Assembly (NCBI RefSeq): GCF_020382885.2
Contig: NC_058511.1
Span: 20,078,504-20,142,503, forward strand
Direction: 5' to 3'
DNA: 64,000 bases
Source of the DNA: Scatophagus argus
Taxonomy: Eukaryota > Chordata > Actinopteri > Scatophagidae
Both the position numbers and the translations under genes were made by a program. How positions within the stretch are numbered: position 1 is the first letter of the stretch; each line of letters begins with the position of its first letter. Shown here piece by piece: positions 62,901 to 64,000 of this stretch. The notes under the pieces are model-generated. The model was not told the origin of the DNA. It searched no databases and saw nothing but the letters and a program-made list of their open reading frames with translations.

Positions 62901-64000
62901 GGTTCAGGAATTGCCGCCACGACAGGCACCAGAGACCTTACGACCACAGCTCCGAGCAGCAGCTTCCAAAATGGAGGTGGAAAACATGGTCCACTCGGAG
63001 TCAATGTCCCCAACCTCCCTCGGTATCTTGTCAAAGTTCTCCCGGAGATGTGAGTTGAAAACCCCTCTGACGGAGGGTTCCGCCAGACGTCCCCAGCAGA
63101 CCCTCACAATACGTTTGGGTCTGCCAAGTCTGTCCGGCTTCCTCCTCCACCAGCGGATCCAACTCACCACCAGGTGGTGATCGGTGGACAGCTCAGCCCC
63201 TCTCTTCACCTGAGTGTCCAAAACATATGGCCGAAGACCAGATGACACGACCACGAAGTCGATCATTGACCTACGACCCAGGGTGTCCTGGTGCCATGTG
63301 CATTGATGGACACCCTTATACATGAACATGGTGTTCGTCATGGACAAACTGTGACTAGCACAGAAATCCACTCAGGTTGAGATCAGGGAGGCCCCTCCAG
63401 ATATCACTGTCGTCGCCCACGTGGGCATTGAAGTCCCCCAGTAGAACTATGGAGTCCCCGGTTGGAGCACATTCCAGTACCCTTCCCAGGGACTCCAAGA
63501 AAGCCGGGTACTCTTCACTGCTGTTTGGCCCATAGGCTGAAACAACAGTGAGAGGCCTATCCCTGACCCGAAGGCATAGGGAAACGACTCTTGTTCACCA
63601 GGGAGAACTCCAACACCTGGCAGCTAAGCTGGGGGGCTATGAGCAAGCCTACACCAGCTCGCCACCTCACACCATGGGAGACTCCAGAGTAGAAGAGAGT
63701 CCAGCCTCTCTCCTCTGCAATGTCGTATTGCTGCCCTCTAGTGTTTGATTTCACTGCTGATTTGACAGTTACTCATTAACTCATTAGGGACAGCCAGCGA
63801 GATATGATATATTTTATGTTGTATACAACAGAAATCGTATCAGAGTTTGTCTTTATCACTAACTCTCCTTCAGGCTGAGTGGCTGTAATCTGTCAGAGAG
63901 AAGCTGTGAAGCTCTGTCCTCAGTTCTCAGCTCCCAGTCCTCTAGTCTGAGAGAGCTGGACCTGAGTAACAACCACCTGCAGGATTCAGGAGTGAAGCTG
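53985..64000 (+). CDS. Fish NLR unit C, 3' end beyond the window
   Basis: Exons: 53985-54073, 54186-54305, 55041-55157, 55604-55682, 55766-55994, 56073-57858, then LRR exons 58612-58785, 59202-59375, 60131-60304, 60458-60631 and 63874-64000 (cut by the window end). The third N-terminal exon has one extra codon (EPPLHF). Exon 55766-55994 has six replacements against the identical A/B version (for example [10 protein letters not shown] for [10 protein letters not shown]). The last-repeat, linker and SPRY exons must lie further on if present. A broken LRR exon at 59527-59608 would have to be skipped. The model is in frame so far. Confidence 0.82.
56073..57858 (+). CDS. NLR C main exon: FISNA, NACHT, winged helix
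   Basis: 1786 nt with Walker A GVAGIGKT and Walker [11 protein letters not shown] intact. About eight private replacements, including Tyr in KKKYECVFE, Ile in DFFIETK, ICRFEEF for ICKFEKF, Asn in DFHNNE, Glu in RKMIES, TNQ for TNE and KKIS for KKLS. Confidence 0.93.
58612..60631 (+). CDS. NLR C LRR exons (four intact)
   Basis: 174-nt phase-2 exons at 58612-58785, 59202-59375, 60131-60304 and 60458-60631. All are of the LSGCNLS type. Exon 59202 has Pro for Leu in LDPSNN and exon 58612 Arg in LRGCNL. The introns share a GAAATGTTTTCTTATATGTC lead-in before each acceptor. Confidence 0.88.
58786..59201 (+). other. Intron between LRR exons 1 and 2 of NLR C
   Basis: Contains about 270 nt (58850-59120) not seen between other LRR exons in the window. 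No recognised element. Confidence 0.4.
59527..59608 (+). pseudogene. Broken LRR exon fused to intron sequence
   Basis: It starts as an LRR exon after GTTTCGTTTAG ([20 protein letters not shown]) and stops mid-repeat at about 59607. There it continues as GGCAAACAAAAGGCGACTG, which is the NACHT-LRR intron block. No donor in the expected place. Confidence 0.8.
59608..60130 (+). repeat. Duplicated intron block within the LRR array (unit C)
   Basis: Matches about 58088-58611, the intron between the NACHT exon and the first LRR exon, right up to the acceptor of the next LRR exon. It carries small indels (AAAAAAATGG for AAAAATGG). Confidence 0.85.
60632..61104 (+). other. Intron sequence between LRR exon and Rex3-like LINE
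   Basis: No coding or repeat signal recognised. Confidence 0.35.
61688..62302 (-). pseudogene. Rex3-like reverse transcriptase segment
   Basis: 204 codons open, containing motifs A ([10 protein letters not shown]), B ([12 protein letters not shown]) and C (FADDVV). It is cut by frameshifts on both sides; the upstream part continues in another frame at 62127-62564. Confidence 0.8.
62904..63371 (-). pseudogene. Rex3-like endonuclease C-terminal segment
   Basis: 155 codons with the [20 protein letters not shown] and [15 protein letters not shown] motifs of APE-type endonucleases. The region upstream (63372-63755) is in other frames. Confidence 0.75.
63874..64000 (+). CDS. NLR C LRR exon, partial
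   Basis: Acceptor CTTCAG at 63868-63873, then [20 protein letters not shown] to DSGVKL at the window edge. Same phase as the other LRR exons. Its intron lead-in (ACTAACTCTCCTT) differs from the others. Confidence 0.85.

Larger units (their letters stand above)
61105..63755 (-). mobile_element. Rex3-like (RTE group) LINE in an NLR C intron
   Basis: On the minus strand, from high to low coordinates: an endonuclease-type region ([20 protein letters not shown]; then [20 protein letters not shown] and [30 protein letters not shown]), then reverse transcriptase ([79 protein letters not shown]). The 3' end decodes to EEDGWMDRW with a GATG/CATC tail at 61105-61127. FADD is intact, but frameshifts split the ORF into at least four pieces, so it is dead. 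The GATG tail and sequence fit Rex3 (from memory). Confidence 0.85.
47800..64000 (+). repeat. NLR unit C, broken by insertions
   Basis: 47800-47886 matches 15444-15530, 50528-50592 matches about 16028-16088, and from about 53325 homology to A and B is continuous. Intervening DNA is inserted transposons. Unit C lacks the SLC22 fragment and both A/B-shared retroelement insertions. Confidence 0.85.

Overview
The window is nuclear DNA of a ray-finned (teleost) fish. It has spliced vertebrate genes, a RAD51 orthologue, fish-type FISNA-NACHT-LRR-B30.2 NLR genes, and fish repeats (Rex1- and Rex3-like LINEs, tRNA-derived SINEs, a Penelope-like element, hAT relics). No species is claimed. All gene models are read from codon phase and GT/AG sites, without transcripts.

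Layout. (1) 1-6110: the 5' half of RAD51 on the minus strand: a CpG-containing promoter near 6040-6110, an untranslated first exon and five coding exons; the rest of the gene lies before base 1. Its introns hold a SINE and a decayed hAT transposase. (2) 6111-11074: gene-poor DNA with an L1-like 3' fragment, SINE pieces, a second hAT-like relic and a second SINE. (3) 11075-64000: a tandem array of three NLR units on the plus strand. Unit A (11075-29362) and unit B (32748-47310) are nearly the same for about 15-18 kb. Each carries a hAT N-terminal relic, the last two exons of an SLC22-type transporter, a 169-bp tandem repeat, an NLR promoter with an untranslated exon, and a full NLR gene. Unit C (from 47800, broken by insertions, to the window end) carries a third NLR whose LRR part runs off the window.

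Each NLR model has five short N-terminal exons, one 1786-nt exon with FISNA, NACHT and the winged-helix region, a variable number of 174-nt LRR exons (three in A, two in B, at least five plus one broken in C), a 47-nt linker exon and a terminal PRY/SPRY exon. Every splice junction I checked keeps frame, giving 1183 aa for A and 1121 aa for B.

Transposable elements date the array. A Penelope-like element and a LINE-type insertion sit at identical sites in A and B and are absent from C, so A and B are the younger pair. In A the Penelope element is full length with an 879-codon ORF; in B only one terminal repeat remains inside the same 13-bp target duplication. Unit C instead received a hAT element that was itself hit by a SINE and a Rex1-like LINE, and a Rex3-like LINE inside its LRR introns. 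I found no CRISPR array, standalone tRNA or rRNA gene. The parts most worth a second look are the PLTR-PLTR excision, the LRR exon turnover in unit C, the fast-changing SPRY exon and the conserved ETS/IRF-type promoter motif.
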